DNA of 20,465 bases from Chrysochromulina tobinii (Eukaryota > Haptophyta > Prymnesiales > Chrysochromulinaceae). The notes below the pieces were generated by a model. The model ran no database searches. It was not told where the DNA came from and was given only the letters and a program-made list of their open reading frames with translations. The position numbers and the translations under genes were made by a program. The DNA lies in contig JWZX01001446.1 of assembly GCA_001275005.1 (NCBI GenBank), positions 1-20,465 on the forward strand, written 5' to 3'. Shown here in pieces: positions 7,301-14,356 of the stretch (position 1 is its first letter; each line of letters opens with the position of its first letter).

Positions 7301-10300
7301 GGCTGATGCTGCTCTCGATCCTTCATTGGGCGGCGACGAAGCAGAAGAATTTGGTGTCACTCGCCTTTCGTTCGGTCGAGTTGATCGCGTCTGACTTTTT
7401 GACCTTCCTTCCGTTGGCCTGCCTGCCCGCGTATGTCGAGGTCGCTGCCGCGTATGCGACTCAGACGGATCACCTCAACGTGGCCCTGACGGCCATCGGC
7501 TTGCAGTGGACGATTTGTGACCACCTCTTCAAGGTCCAGTCGTTCGATGCCTCGGACGCGAGCAGCGACGCGGACGCGGCGTCCGACGCCCGCGACGGCG
7601 CCTCGGACGGCCTCGGGCCTGCTGCGCCCGGGACGGCGCCCGGGACGGCGCCCGGGACGGCGCCCGACGGCTCCGCCGTTGAGGAGGAAGGGGTCGCGTC
7701 CACGCCGCGCTACGCGCACCTCAACGTGCGCGATGACGTGCGCACTCCCGACGTGTGGCGTGCGAGTGTCACGTCCGTCCGCCGCCTGTGCGTCGACGTG
7801 CGCCCCGAAGTGCGCACGTGCGCGATGCACTCGTTCGTGTCCATCATCTCGTCGCATGGCAAGAACCTGCCCGGTCCCTTTTTGGACCATCTGCTCACCC
7901 GCACGCTGCATCCCATGCTGGACGAGATCGTGACCAAGACGGCGTCCGCCTCGACGATCTCGTCGGCGAGCGCCGCGAGCGCCAAGCTGGGCACCGAGGG
8001 CGGGCGGGATGTGATGATGATGGTCCATCACTCGCGTGACACGGAGGCTAAGCAGTGGGACGAGACATGGGTGCTCGCGCTCGATGCGGCCGTGCGGCTG
8101 TACCGCGGCTTCCTGCCTCAGCTGCTCAGCTGTGCTTCCTTTGAGCGAGCCTGGTCGACGCTGCTCGGGTTCGTCAAAAAGTCGCTCCTCTCGATGCCGC
8201 GCTCCTCGGAAGTGGCGCTCGCAAGTATCACCGCGGTGCACTCGCTCATGCTCTCCTCCGTGCAGCTCTCGACCCAGGGTGGCTCCTCTCCGCGCACCTC
8301 GTCCGACGATCCGGCCGCCACCGCGCCGGCGTCGCCCAAGTCGCCCCCGAGCTTGCAACGCGCCAACACAGTGCCCGCCAAGGCGCTGGTGCCCGTCGCG
8401 TCGCCAGCCGACGGGCCGGGGTCCGCCGTACAACTGGCCAGTGGTCTGATGAGCATCGCCGCCAGCACGGCCCCCGTCGAGCGCGAGCGCCTGCCGCCGA
8501 AGCTGTGGGCTTCTGTCTGGTCGATGCTCGAAACGGCCATCGAGCAGGCGACCTCGGACGCCAGCACCTTCGCCACGCATGAGAAGATGCTCTGCGCCCT
8601 CGCGAACCGCACCGCCGATCTGTACGAGGGCGGCCGCGGCTATTTCGAAGAGGCGGACGTGCTCCGGCTGCTCCAGCTCGCCGAGCGTCTCGTGCGCTCT
8701 CCGGAGCGCCCCCTTGGCTGGGAGCCAACGGAGCCTACGTGTGCCCCGAGCGCGCTCCAGAACGCGGTGCTCAACCTGCTCTCGAAGCTGCCTCCGTTTC
8801 TGATTGCATGCTGATTGCATCGCTGAGTGCATGCTGATTGCCTCCTCCCTCATCAGGTGCTCAACCTGCTCTCGAAGCTGCCTCCGTTTGGGTCGCCGGG
8901 CGTGAGGGAGGACGAGATGTGGCCGCTGCTGCTCTGGCTGCTCCTCAAGCTGCTCGAGCCGCCGTCCGCCCCGACGCCCGTCGCGCTCACCAGCCCAGCG
9001 GCGACGGCCAAGGCGCCCGCCGTGGCGGGCGGCCGAGGCGCCGTGGCGGGCGGCCCGACCGGATTCGGCGAGAAGTGCTACCAGCTGCTGCACCGGCTGC
9101 TGACCGAGGAGGCGAGCCCCGCTGCCAAGATGGCCTCTAATGAACGCTAATGAGCGCTGATGACCTCTGATTGCTGACCGAGGAGGCGAGCCCCGCTGCC
9201 ACGATGGCCTCTAATGAACGCTAATGAGCGCTCATGACCTCTGATTGCTCCCCTCATCAGGCGAGCCCCGCTGCCAAGATGGCCGTCGCCGAGGATGTCC
9301 TCAACGTGACGCGTCGAATTATGGCCTGGCGCCTCAACGAGGCCTGCCAGTCTCCCGGGCTGCCACGCGCCGTCGCGGCCGGGTTCGTCACTCTCCTCGA
9401 GGCGATCTTGGCGCATCTCCCGTCGCCCGCCGCCGACCCCATGCTCGCCGAGCGAGCGCACCACGAGCTCGTCGAGGCGCTCTGGACGCGCCTCTCGCCA
9501 CAGGCGCTTGTGGCGTCCTCGGGCTTCGCCGAAGCCTCAATCGGGCCGCCCGTGGCGGCGCCTCTCGGACCGGTCACCGCCGAGGTGGACCTGCTTCCTT
9601 TTCTGCTCTCGGTCTGCTCGGACTTGGAGGAGACGAAACTCATGGAGAGCACGCTGACGGGCGCTCGTTCGGTACTCCGCGCGGCGTCCATGAAGTCGGA
9701 GCATCGCTCGCATGCAAGTGCTCACCACGGCGCCCCGTCCCCTTCCCCACAGGTACTCCACGCGGCGTCCATGAAGTCGGAGCATCGCACGCGGCTGCTG
9801 CTGATGCTGTGTGCCGTTCTCCGTCTCCCGATGCATGCAGCCGTCGCGTGCGATGCATGCTGGCGCGAGGCCGTCACAGCGCTCTGCATGCTGAGCTCCT
9901 CCACGGGTGGTGCTCAGGACGGCGCGTGCGCGAGCTTGACCGTGCCTAATGGTGCTCAGGACGGCGCTCGAGGAGCTCAGGACGGCGCGTGTGCGAGCTT
10001 GGCCGCGCCTAAGCTGCTGCAGGTAGCACGCGTCGTCCTCAACGGCTGGGCCGACGTGGAGGGCGTCAAGGAGGAGGGCGCGCCCGTTACGGCGCGTGGC
10101 GGTGTTGCGGGCGTGGAGGACGTCAAGGAGGAGAGCATGCTCGCGCTGAGGGCGGCCCAGATCGCGCATTTGCTTTCACACCTGAGCAGCATGCGGCTCG
10201 CTGAAGGCGCCCTGCCGGCTCCCAACTCGCAAGGTCGTTCGATCCCCGCGCGGATCGCACCTGCGATGATCCAGTGTATCGGCGAGCCCAGAGCCCTCTT

Positions 10301-10433
10301 CGCGCGGGGCAAGGTCCCAGTGCAGGTGCTCGAGCTCCAATCTGCGATCCGGACTGCTATGCAAGGGGTGGCCGCCGAGCTGGGCCTTGGGACGGAGTCT
10401 TCGGTCTCGTCCGTTTCGTCAGAGGTGCACTGA
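4322..10433 (+). CDS. MON2: MON2 homologue, large trafficking scaffold related to BIG/GBF ARF-GEFs (5 exons)
   Basis: Proposed CDS: join(4322-6142, 6496-8766, 8857-9111, 9261-9671, 9753-10433), 1812 aa (animal MON2 is about 1700). MON2 is a peripheral trans-Golgi/endosome protein built like large ARF-GEFs but without a Sec7 domain. It works with DOPEY proteins in endosome-to-Golgi traffic. The N-terminal DCB region opens with a dimerisation-type helix (DLRALS, then PEVKEAAERALLRLRSI). A later RERVCSLVLK and RTECEILLSMLVK fit the HUS region. KNVQ, AHCMG..LGTSWNLVL and HHSRDTEAKQWDETWVL are strongly conserved MON2 landmarks. Every exon join keeps the frame in phase 0 and restores conserved sequence across the junction (for example KNVQ|ALKAVFNVAHC). 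The start at 4322 is chosen because the family N-terminus begins there. All four introns are of the duplication type, one with a GC donor. The C-terminal exon also contains in-frame tandem duplications (see findings). Confidence 0.95.
6143..6495 (+). repeat. MON2 intron 1, array of donor-bearing 75-bp repeats plus 10-bp minisatellite
   Basis: A 353-nt phase-0 intron from GTGCGATCTC at 6143 to GCGGAGCAG at 6495. Units 6143-6216 (74 nt), 6217-6291 (75) and 6292-6366 (75) each begin GTGCGATCTCC and end GAAGAACGTGCAG, which copies the end of the upstream exon (GAAGAATGTGCAG). Each unit is therefore itself GT...AG. A fourth donor copy (GTGCAATCTCC) starts at 6367. Positions 6381-6470 are nine copies of GATTGCGTCT, one with G to A. 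The intron end TGCCCTGTGTGCCGCGGAG resembles the unit end TGCCCTCAACGCCGCGAAG. Confidence 0.9.
6381..6470 (+). repeat. 10-bp minisatellite GATTGCGTCT x9
   Basis: Nine head-to-tail 10-bp copies, eight exact and one GATTGCATCT. The array lies wholly inside MON2 intron 1. The same CTGATTGC word recurs in MON2 intron 2 (about 8800-8845) and near 9174 and 9241 in intron 3, linking these introns as a family. Each copy supplies a TCTGATT string that could serve as a branch point. Confidence 0.95.
8767..8856 (+). repeat. Family-B duplication intron with perfect exon copy, MON2 intron 2
   Basis: A 90-nt phase-0 GT-AG intron. Its first 33 nt (8767-8799, starting GTGCTCAACCTGCTCTCGAA) are identical to the start of the next exon (8857-8889), and the preceding G also matches. 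The remaining 57 nt contain three copies of CTGATTGC and end CCTCCCTCATCAG. Unspliced reading hits a TGA soon after the first copy. The spliced product reads QNA|VLNLLSKLPPFGSPG. Confidence 0.93.
9112..9260 (+). repeat. Family-B GC-AG intron with duplicated donor unit, MON2 intron 3
   Basis: A 149-nt phase-0 intron, GAG|GCGAGC ... CCCCTCATCAG|GCGAGC. No GT gives an in-frame product here, so a GC donor is inferred. GCGAGCCCCGCTGCCAAGAT plus GGCC occurs at the donor (9112) and at the next exon (9261). A one-mismatch copy lies at 9186. Copies are 74 and 75 nt apart. The first unit (9112-9185) ends CTGACCGAGGAG, a copy of the upstream exon end, so AG|GCGAGC recurs at 9185/9186. Both units contain TCTAATGAACGCTAATGAGC and CTCTGATTGCT. 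Confidence 0.85.
9672..9752 (+). repeat. Family-A duplication intron, in frame if retained, MON2 intron 4
   Basis: An 81-nt phase-0 GT-AG intron. Positions 9672-9707 copy exon bases 9753-9788 with one mismatch (GTACTCCGCGC against GTACTCCACGC). The module at 9713-9752 has the GCTCACCACGGCG core and ends TTCCCCACAG. The length is 27 codons with no stop, so retention would give a protein with VLRAASMKSEHR repeated as VLHAASMKSEHR. I treat it as an intron because the module and acceptor match those of unavoidable introns. Confidence 0.82.
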
Positions 10434-10692
10434 GGGACGTGCGGCGCTGAGGGACGCGCGGTGCTGAGCGTGCAGTCGGCGCCCGCCATGGCGTGACTGC
10501 GTCCGACCGGTGCACTGTGCAAGAGCTCGGAACAGGGAACATGCGTCCGGGGTCTTCGGTGAGAAACTGGAAAGTATGTGTGTGTGTGGGCGTAGGCGGT
10601 GAACGCAGTGTGATTGTATAAAGAGAGGGTGCGCGTAATGTTCACAGCCTATACACCTGTATTCACACGGCGCTTCGCGGGTGCCAACGACT

Positions 10693-12738
10693 ATGCCGCC
10701 GAGAGGCAGCCGGCTGCTCTCCTCCGTGCTGGCCGCACGTGCCGGCGGTGGCGCAGAGGTGCTGGCCTTCAAGGCATCGGTCGATGAGCTCTCGCGCCTC
10801 AGCACCGCGCGAGCTCAGGACGAGGCGCTGCTCCAGCAGATCTCGGCGCAGCTGCACAGCCTTGAGCCGGCCGTCTGCGCGCGGCTGCTCACCGAGTGCC
10901 GCTTCCGCGACGAGTGGCGTCAGGAGAAGTGCGAGCGTGCACTGCAGCAGCTGCCCAGCAGCGAGCAGGATCCGGAGACCGTCGACCGCATGCGCGAGTA
11001 CATCGCGATGCTGGCGCCTGACGAGGACCTCGGCCCACTCGAGCCCGGCTGGCAATCGGAGCTGCTGCGGCAGCAGCGCACGCTCGCGAGCCTTCTGACG
11101 CTGTGCGCGGGCGGCTCGTCGGACCGCGTGCAGACCGTGCTCAGCGACTTTATGGAGAACTCGCGCAGCCGGCTGCACGCGGCGCTCACCTCGGTGCACG
11201 AGGAGCTCCTCGAGGCGGCGGCGAGCGGCCACTGCGCACGCGCGCCGGCGCGCGTGTCGGGGTGCGGAGGAGGGCTGTCGCCGAGCTCGTCGCCGCTCAA
11301 GCAGCAGCCGCAGCCGCAGCCGCCGCCGTTCCGGTCCGCACCGGGCGCGCCCCACCCCATTTATGCTGAGGCGGCGTGGGGGGGGGCTCCGCCGCAGCTC
11401 TCGCCCAGGCACGTGTGGGGTTCCGAAACGGAGGCGGCCGCGCGCCCCGGTACAGCTGAGGTGCGCGGCGCGCCGGTCAAGCCCGGCGGTCCCGGCGGTT
11501 CAACGGGCGGCGTGCGCGGCCTCTCTGCGGAGGGCTTCGTCGCGCAGCTGCGAGGGCAGCACCGCGCCGTATGCACCATTCAGGCAGCCGTCCGAGGTCG
11601 GAGGATGCGGGCGGCGTACCGACGGCGGGTGAACCGTCGGATCGGGGCGGCGGTGCGGCTCCAGTGCTGCGCACGCCGGTGGGTCGCGAGGCGCGCTCTC
11701 CGGGTGCAGCGCGAGCGACGCGTACTGGCCGCCCGACGAGCGCTGCGAGAATGGCACGCAGCTCGGCGGGTGCAGCGCGCGTGGCGCTGGGCGCGGCGCA
11801 AGCGGCGCTGGACGGCGGCGTGGCGCGCGCAGATGGCGCACGCGGCCGGTGCCGACGACAAGGCGTGGCGCGCCATGCTCAAGCGTTCGCTGCTCCCCAA
11901 GACGCAGGTAACCTCGAGGAGAGCTGGGAAGCGGTTCAAGCATGCATGTGCTCACCACGGCGCCGTGCCCCTTTGTTCACAGGAGGCGACTGGATTCTCG
12001 CAGTACGCCCTGTACACCGAGTCCAAGGTGCTCGCGACGCGACGGGCGAAGGAGGAGGGGAGCGCGCAGCGGCTGCAGGCGGCGGTACGCGCCTTGAAGG
12101 TTCGGGTGCTCTGGCGCAAGCTGCACCGCGCCGCGAGCGTGCTACAGGCCGGTGTGCGCCGCTGGCGTGTCTGCAATCGAGAGTGCCCATGGCGGCGCGC
12201 GCTGCGACGGCACCACGCAACAAGGCGCTCGCGACGGCGCTGGCGCTCGCAGCGCGCGGCGGCGCTCGCGCTCCAGCCGCTCCAGACGCGCGCTGTGCTG
12301 GTGCAGCTGCACGTGAGCAAGGAGCTGGAGCATGTGTACGAGGAGGTGCTGCGCGAGAAGCGCGACTTTGAGAGCGCCTTCCGCAAGTGGGCGGCCAAGA
12401 TGGAGAAACTCACGCTGGCGAAGAAGCTGCATGCGGACTGGATCCCGCAGATGAACGTGGAGCGGGGCGAGTCTTACTTTTTCAACGTGCGTACCGGGGA
12501 GTCGTCCGAGGAGCACCCGAACATGAAGGAGGTGCGTAAGACGGAGAAGAAGCAACGCAAGCTCGCCGAAGAGGCGATGGAGGAGAGGCTCGCGCGCCTG
12601 CAAGGCTACGAGGAGCAGCTGCGCGACGCGCTGCGCACGGAGCTCGAGGCCTACGCCGAGCAGGCCGCCAAGGTGGCCGCCGAGGCGGCCGTGCTCGCGC
12701 AGGTGGCGCAGCAAGGCATTCGATATGTAGTTCGGTAG
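10693..12738 (+). CDS. IQ-motif protein with degenerate WW domain and C-terminal coiled coil (2 exons)
   Basis: Proposed CDS: join(10693-11907, 11983-12738), 656 aa, starting at the first in-frame ATG (MPPRGSR). Residues about 1-190 are mostly helical. A Pro/Gly/Ala-rich linker runs to about 275. At least five IQ-like calmodulin-binding motifs follow, centred on I296-Q297, L323-Q324, V360-Q361, L436-Q437 and LQ near 458, in a strongly basic Arg/Trp-rich region. Residues 558-584 look like a WW domain: W558, a YFFN at 570-573, TGES at 576-579 and HP at 583-584. The second Trp position is Glu. The remaining C-terminus is charged coiled coil (KKQRKLAEEAMEERLARL). IQ repeats normally bind calmodulin or EF-hand light chains. 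The IQ plus WW-like plus coiled-coil arrangement suggests a cytoskeletal, centrosomal or flagellar scaffold, but I recognise no specific orthologue. Confidence 0.8.
   Translation: MPPRGSRLLSSVLAARAGGGAEVLAFKASVDELSRLSTARAQDEALLQQISAQLHSLEPAVCARLLTECRFRDEWRQEKCERALQQLPSSEQDPETVDRMREYIAMLAPDEDLGPLEPGWQSELLRQQRTLASLLTLCAGGSSDRVQTVLSDFMENSRSRLHAALTSVHEELLEAAASGHCARAPARVSGCGGGLSPSSSPLKQQPQPQPPPFRSAPGAPHPIYAEAAWGGAPPQLSPRHVWGSETEAAARPGTAEVRGAPVKPGGPGGSTGGVRGLSAEGFVAQLRGQHRAVCTIQAAVRGRRMRAAYRRRVNRRIGAAVRLQCCARRWVARRALRVQRERRVLAARRALREWHAARRVQRAWRWARRKRRWTAAWRAQMAHAAGADDKAWRAMLKRSLLPKTQVTSRRAGKRFKHACAHHGAVPLCSQEATGFSQYALYTESKVLATRRAKEEGSAQRLQAAVRALKVRVLWRKLHRAASVLQAGVRRWRVCNRECPWRRALRRHHATRRSRRRWRSQRAAALALQPLQTRAVLVQLHVSKELEHVYEEVLREKRDFESAFRKWAAKMEKLTLAKKLHADWIPQMNVERGESYFFNVRTGESSEEHPNMKEVRKTEKKQRKLAEEAMEERLARLQGYEEQLRDALRTELEAYAEQAAKVAAEAAVLAQVAQQGIRYVVR
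11908..11982 (+). repeat. Family-A intron, in frame if retained, IQ/WW gene
   Basis: A 75-nt phase-0 GT-AG intron (ACGCAG|GTAACC ... GTTCACAG|GAGGCG). The module at 11943-11982 has the invariant GCTCACCACGGCG core but a decayed pyrimidine tract. The exon-copy relation is weak: GAGGAGAGCTGGGA in the intron against GAGGCGACTGGAT at the exon start. This looks like an older member. It is 25 codons without a stop, so retention keeps the frame. Confidence 0.75.
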
Positions 12739-12929
12739 TACATCATGATCTCAAGGGGGCGGCGACATTTAGTTTATTTTGAGAGGTTGACACACGTGTC
12801 AAATGTGAAAGAGGATCGCGTGAAAGACTCGTGAAAGTGTGCCCAGTGTTCAAGTTTTCACACGTGTCAATGTGAAAAGAGCACTGCACGCAGGCCTCGT
12901 GTCTATCTGTGCGGTCGTCTGAAAGGACC
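12739..12929 (+). promoter_or_regulatory. RPL11 upstream region with duplicated CACACGTGTC box
   Basis: The palindromic core ACACGTGT occurs twice. CACACGTGTCAAATGTGAAAGA starts at 12791, and CACACGTGTCAATGTGAAAAGA starts at 12859, about 60-70 bp before the RPL11 ATG. Each contains a CACGTG E-box followed by a TCAA(A)TGTGAAA half. Repeated, palindromic sites close to a ribosomal protein start suggest a promoter element. No TATA box is obvious. Confidence 0.5.
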
Positions 12930-14012
12930 ATGGGTGACGAGGTGCGCTGACGCTGTCCCACGGCTGGCTGAGATGGCGCACGCCTGCGATGATCTTGTCT
13001 GAGGGGCGTGCCTGTAGCCGCTGCGACCGCTGGCGCGCACGACCGCCGAGCAACTTCGGTGAGCTGTCGCTCGCCAAACGACCACGCTGACCAGGCCTCG
13101 CTTCTGTCGTTTTCAGGATGAGAACGTCATGCGCAAGCTGAAGGTCGAGAAGCTGATCCTCAACATCTCCGTCGGCGAGAGTGGCGATCGTCTCACCCGC
13201 GCCGCCAAGGTGCTCGAGCAGCTCAGCGGACAGCAGCCCGTCTTCAAGAAGGCGCGCTACACTGTTCGCCAATTCGGCATTCGTAGGAACGAGAAGATCG
13301 CGTGCCACGTTTGCATGCGCGGCGAGAAGGCGGAGGAGATCCTCGAGCGTGGCCTGAAGGTGAAGGAGTACGAGCTGCGGAAGAAGAACTTCTCCGCGAC
13401 GGGCAACTTCGGCTTTGGCATCAGCGAGCACATCGATCTCGGTGCGCGCCCGCTACGCCCGAACGCTCGCCGCCGCGCGGACGATGAGGCGGCAGCGGCG
13501 GCGCAAGCAGTCGGGGCGAAGCCGGCCGGGATGTTCAAGGGACGGCGGCGGCGGAAACGGCGACGGATGGGGGCCACAGCAAGGACAGCAGCGGTTCCGA
13601 TGGGGCTGTGGGGTGGCAGCACACACCGCCTCCAGTGGCGACATTTCTTGATGGGACAGGCCTGCGACGCGGCGAAGCGGGCGGATGCTCGGCGGTGGCC
13701 GCCTGCGGGTTGCCGGCGATGGATGGACAATCCGAGTGGCTCTTGGTTCACACGTGCCGCCCGTTCACACGTGCCGCCCGCAACTGCTCTGACGTGCCCC
13801 TCGTGCGCGTGTCGCGTGTCGCAGGCCTCAAGTACGACCCGTCCACTGGCATCTACGGCATGGACTTTTACGTCGTGATGAAGCGCACGGGCGGCATGCG
13901 TGTGGCGAAGCGGCGCGCCAAGCAGACGCCCATGGGCATTAGCCACCGCATTAACAAGAAGGAGACGCAGCAGTGGTTCAAGAACAAGTACGAGGGCGTC
14001 CTGATGAACTGA
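12930..14012 (+). CDS. RPL11: 60S ribosomal protein L11 (uL5), 3 exons
   Basis: Proposed CDS: join(12930-12941, 13117-13441, 13825-14012), 174 aa, stop TGA (animal and yeast proteins are about 174-178 aa). uL5 binds 5S rRNA together with uL18 and sits in the central protuberance of the large subunit. Near-universal motifs are present: [71 protein letters not shown] and [17 protein letters not shown]. The first exon is only four codons (MGDE). It is inferred because the conserved core needs a short N-terminal leader and 12941|12942 (GAG|GTGCGC) joins in phase 0 to TTTTCAG|GAT at 13117. The second intron (GTGCGC ... GTCGCAG, 383 nt, phase 1) interrupts DLG and restores GLKYDP. Neither intron shows the exon-copy architecture of its neighbours. 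Confidence 0.97.
13746..13779 (+). repeat. 17-bp tandem duplication in RPL11 intron 2
   Basis: The unit GTTCACACGTGCCGCCC is present twice exactly (13746-13762 and 13763-13779), 45 bp before the acceptor. It again contains TTCACACGTG, the same core as the duplicated box upstream of the gene. It lies in the intron, so coding is not affected. Confidence 0.9.
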
Positions 14013-14356
14013 TGCAATGAGAGGCGACGGGAGGCGCGCGAGTCGCCCGACGCGCGGAGTGTACTGCGCCAGCTCCACTCGTACCCCCGGCAGCTGAACT
14101 AGGGGAGCGCGTGTGGTCACTGCGGCGTGCCGGGCCCGGGTAGTCGCTGTCCTGTGCGTCTGCGCTTGAACATGGTCATGTGAAGCAGGATCCGTGTATC
14201 GAATCGTTGTGCTCAAAGTCACACACTACGCTGAAGAAATCGAATTTCCCGAGATATCCTGCTTACAAGCATGCAAGCGGTGATCATGAACGTCACGAAA
14301 CGCCGTCTTGGGCACATCGCGCCGCACGGCGCTCGGTCGAAGTTGTTGCGCTCCGC
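14013..14356. other. Intergenic region between RPL11 and small gene
   Basis: In these 344 bp I recognise no gene. The region should contain the RPL11 3' UTR and the promoter and leader of the next gene. It grades from GC-rich (14013-14160) to more balanced composition (14180-14280). There is no convincing repeat or RNA gene. Confidence 0.5.

Noticed and set aside
5941-7326. Long minus-strand open frame with QSDAIRRN-type peptide repeats
   Set aside because: It is antisense to conserved MON2 exons. The peptide repeats are simply the reverse reading of the intronic GATTGCGTCT and 75-bp arrays.
7357-9093. 578-codon minus-strand open frame opposite MON2
   Set aside because: GC-rich coding DNA often leaves the opposite strand open. 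The product is Arg/Gly/His-rich with no family features, while the plus strand is clearly MON2.
9910-9980. Possible extra GT-AG intron (71 nt) in MON2 exon 5 with CTAAT inside
   Set aside because: Removing it breaks the frame and gives an early TAA. The 63-nt coding repeat explains the similarity better.
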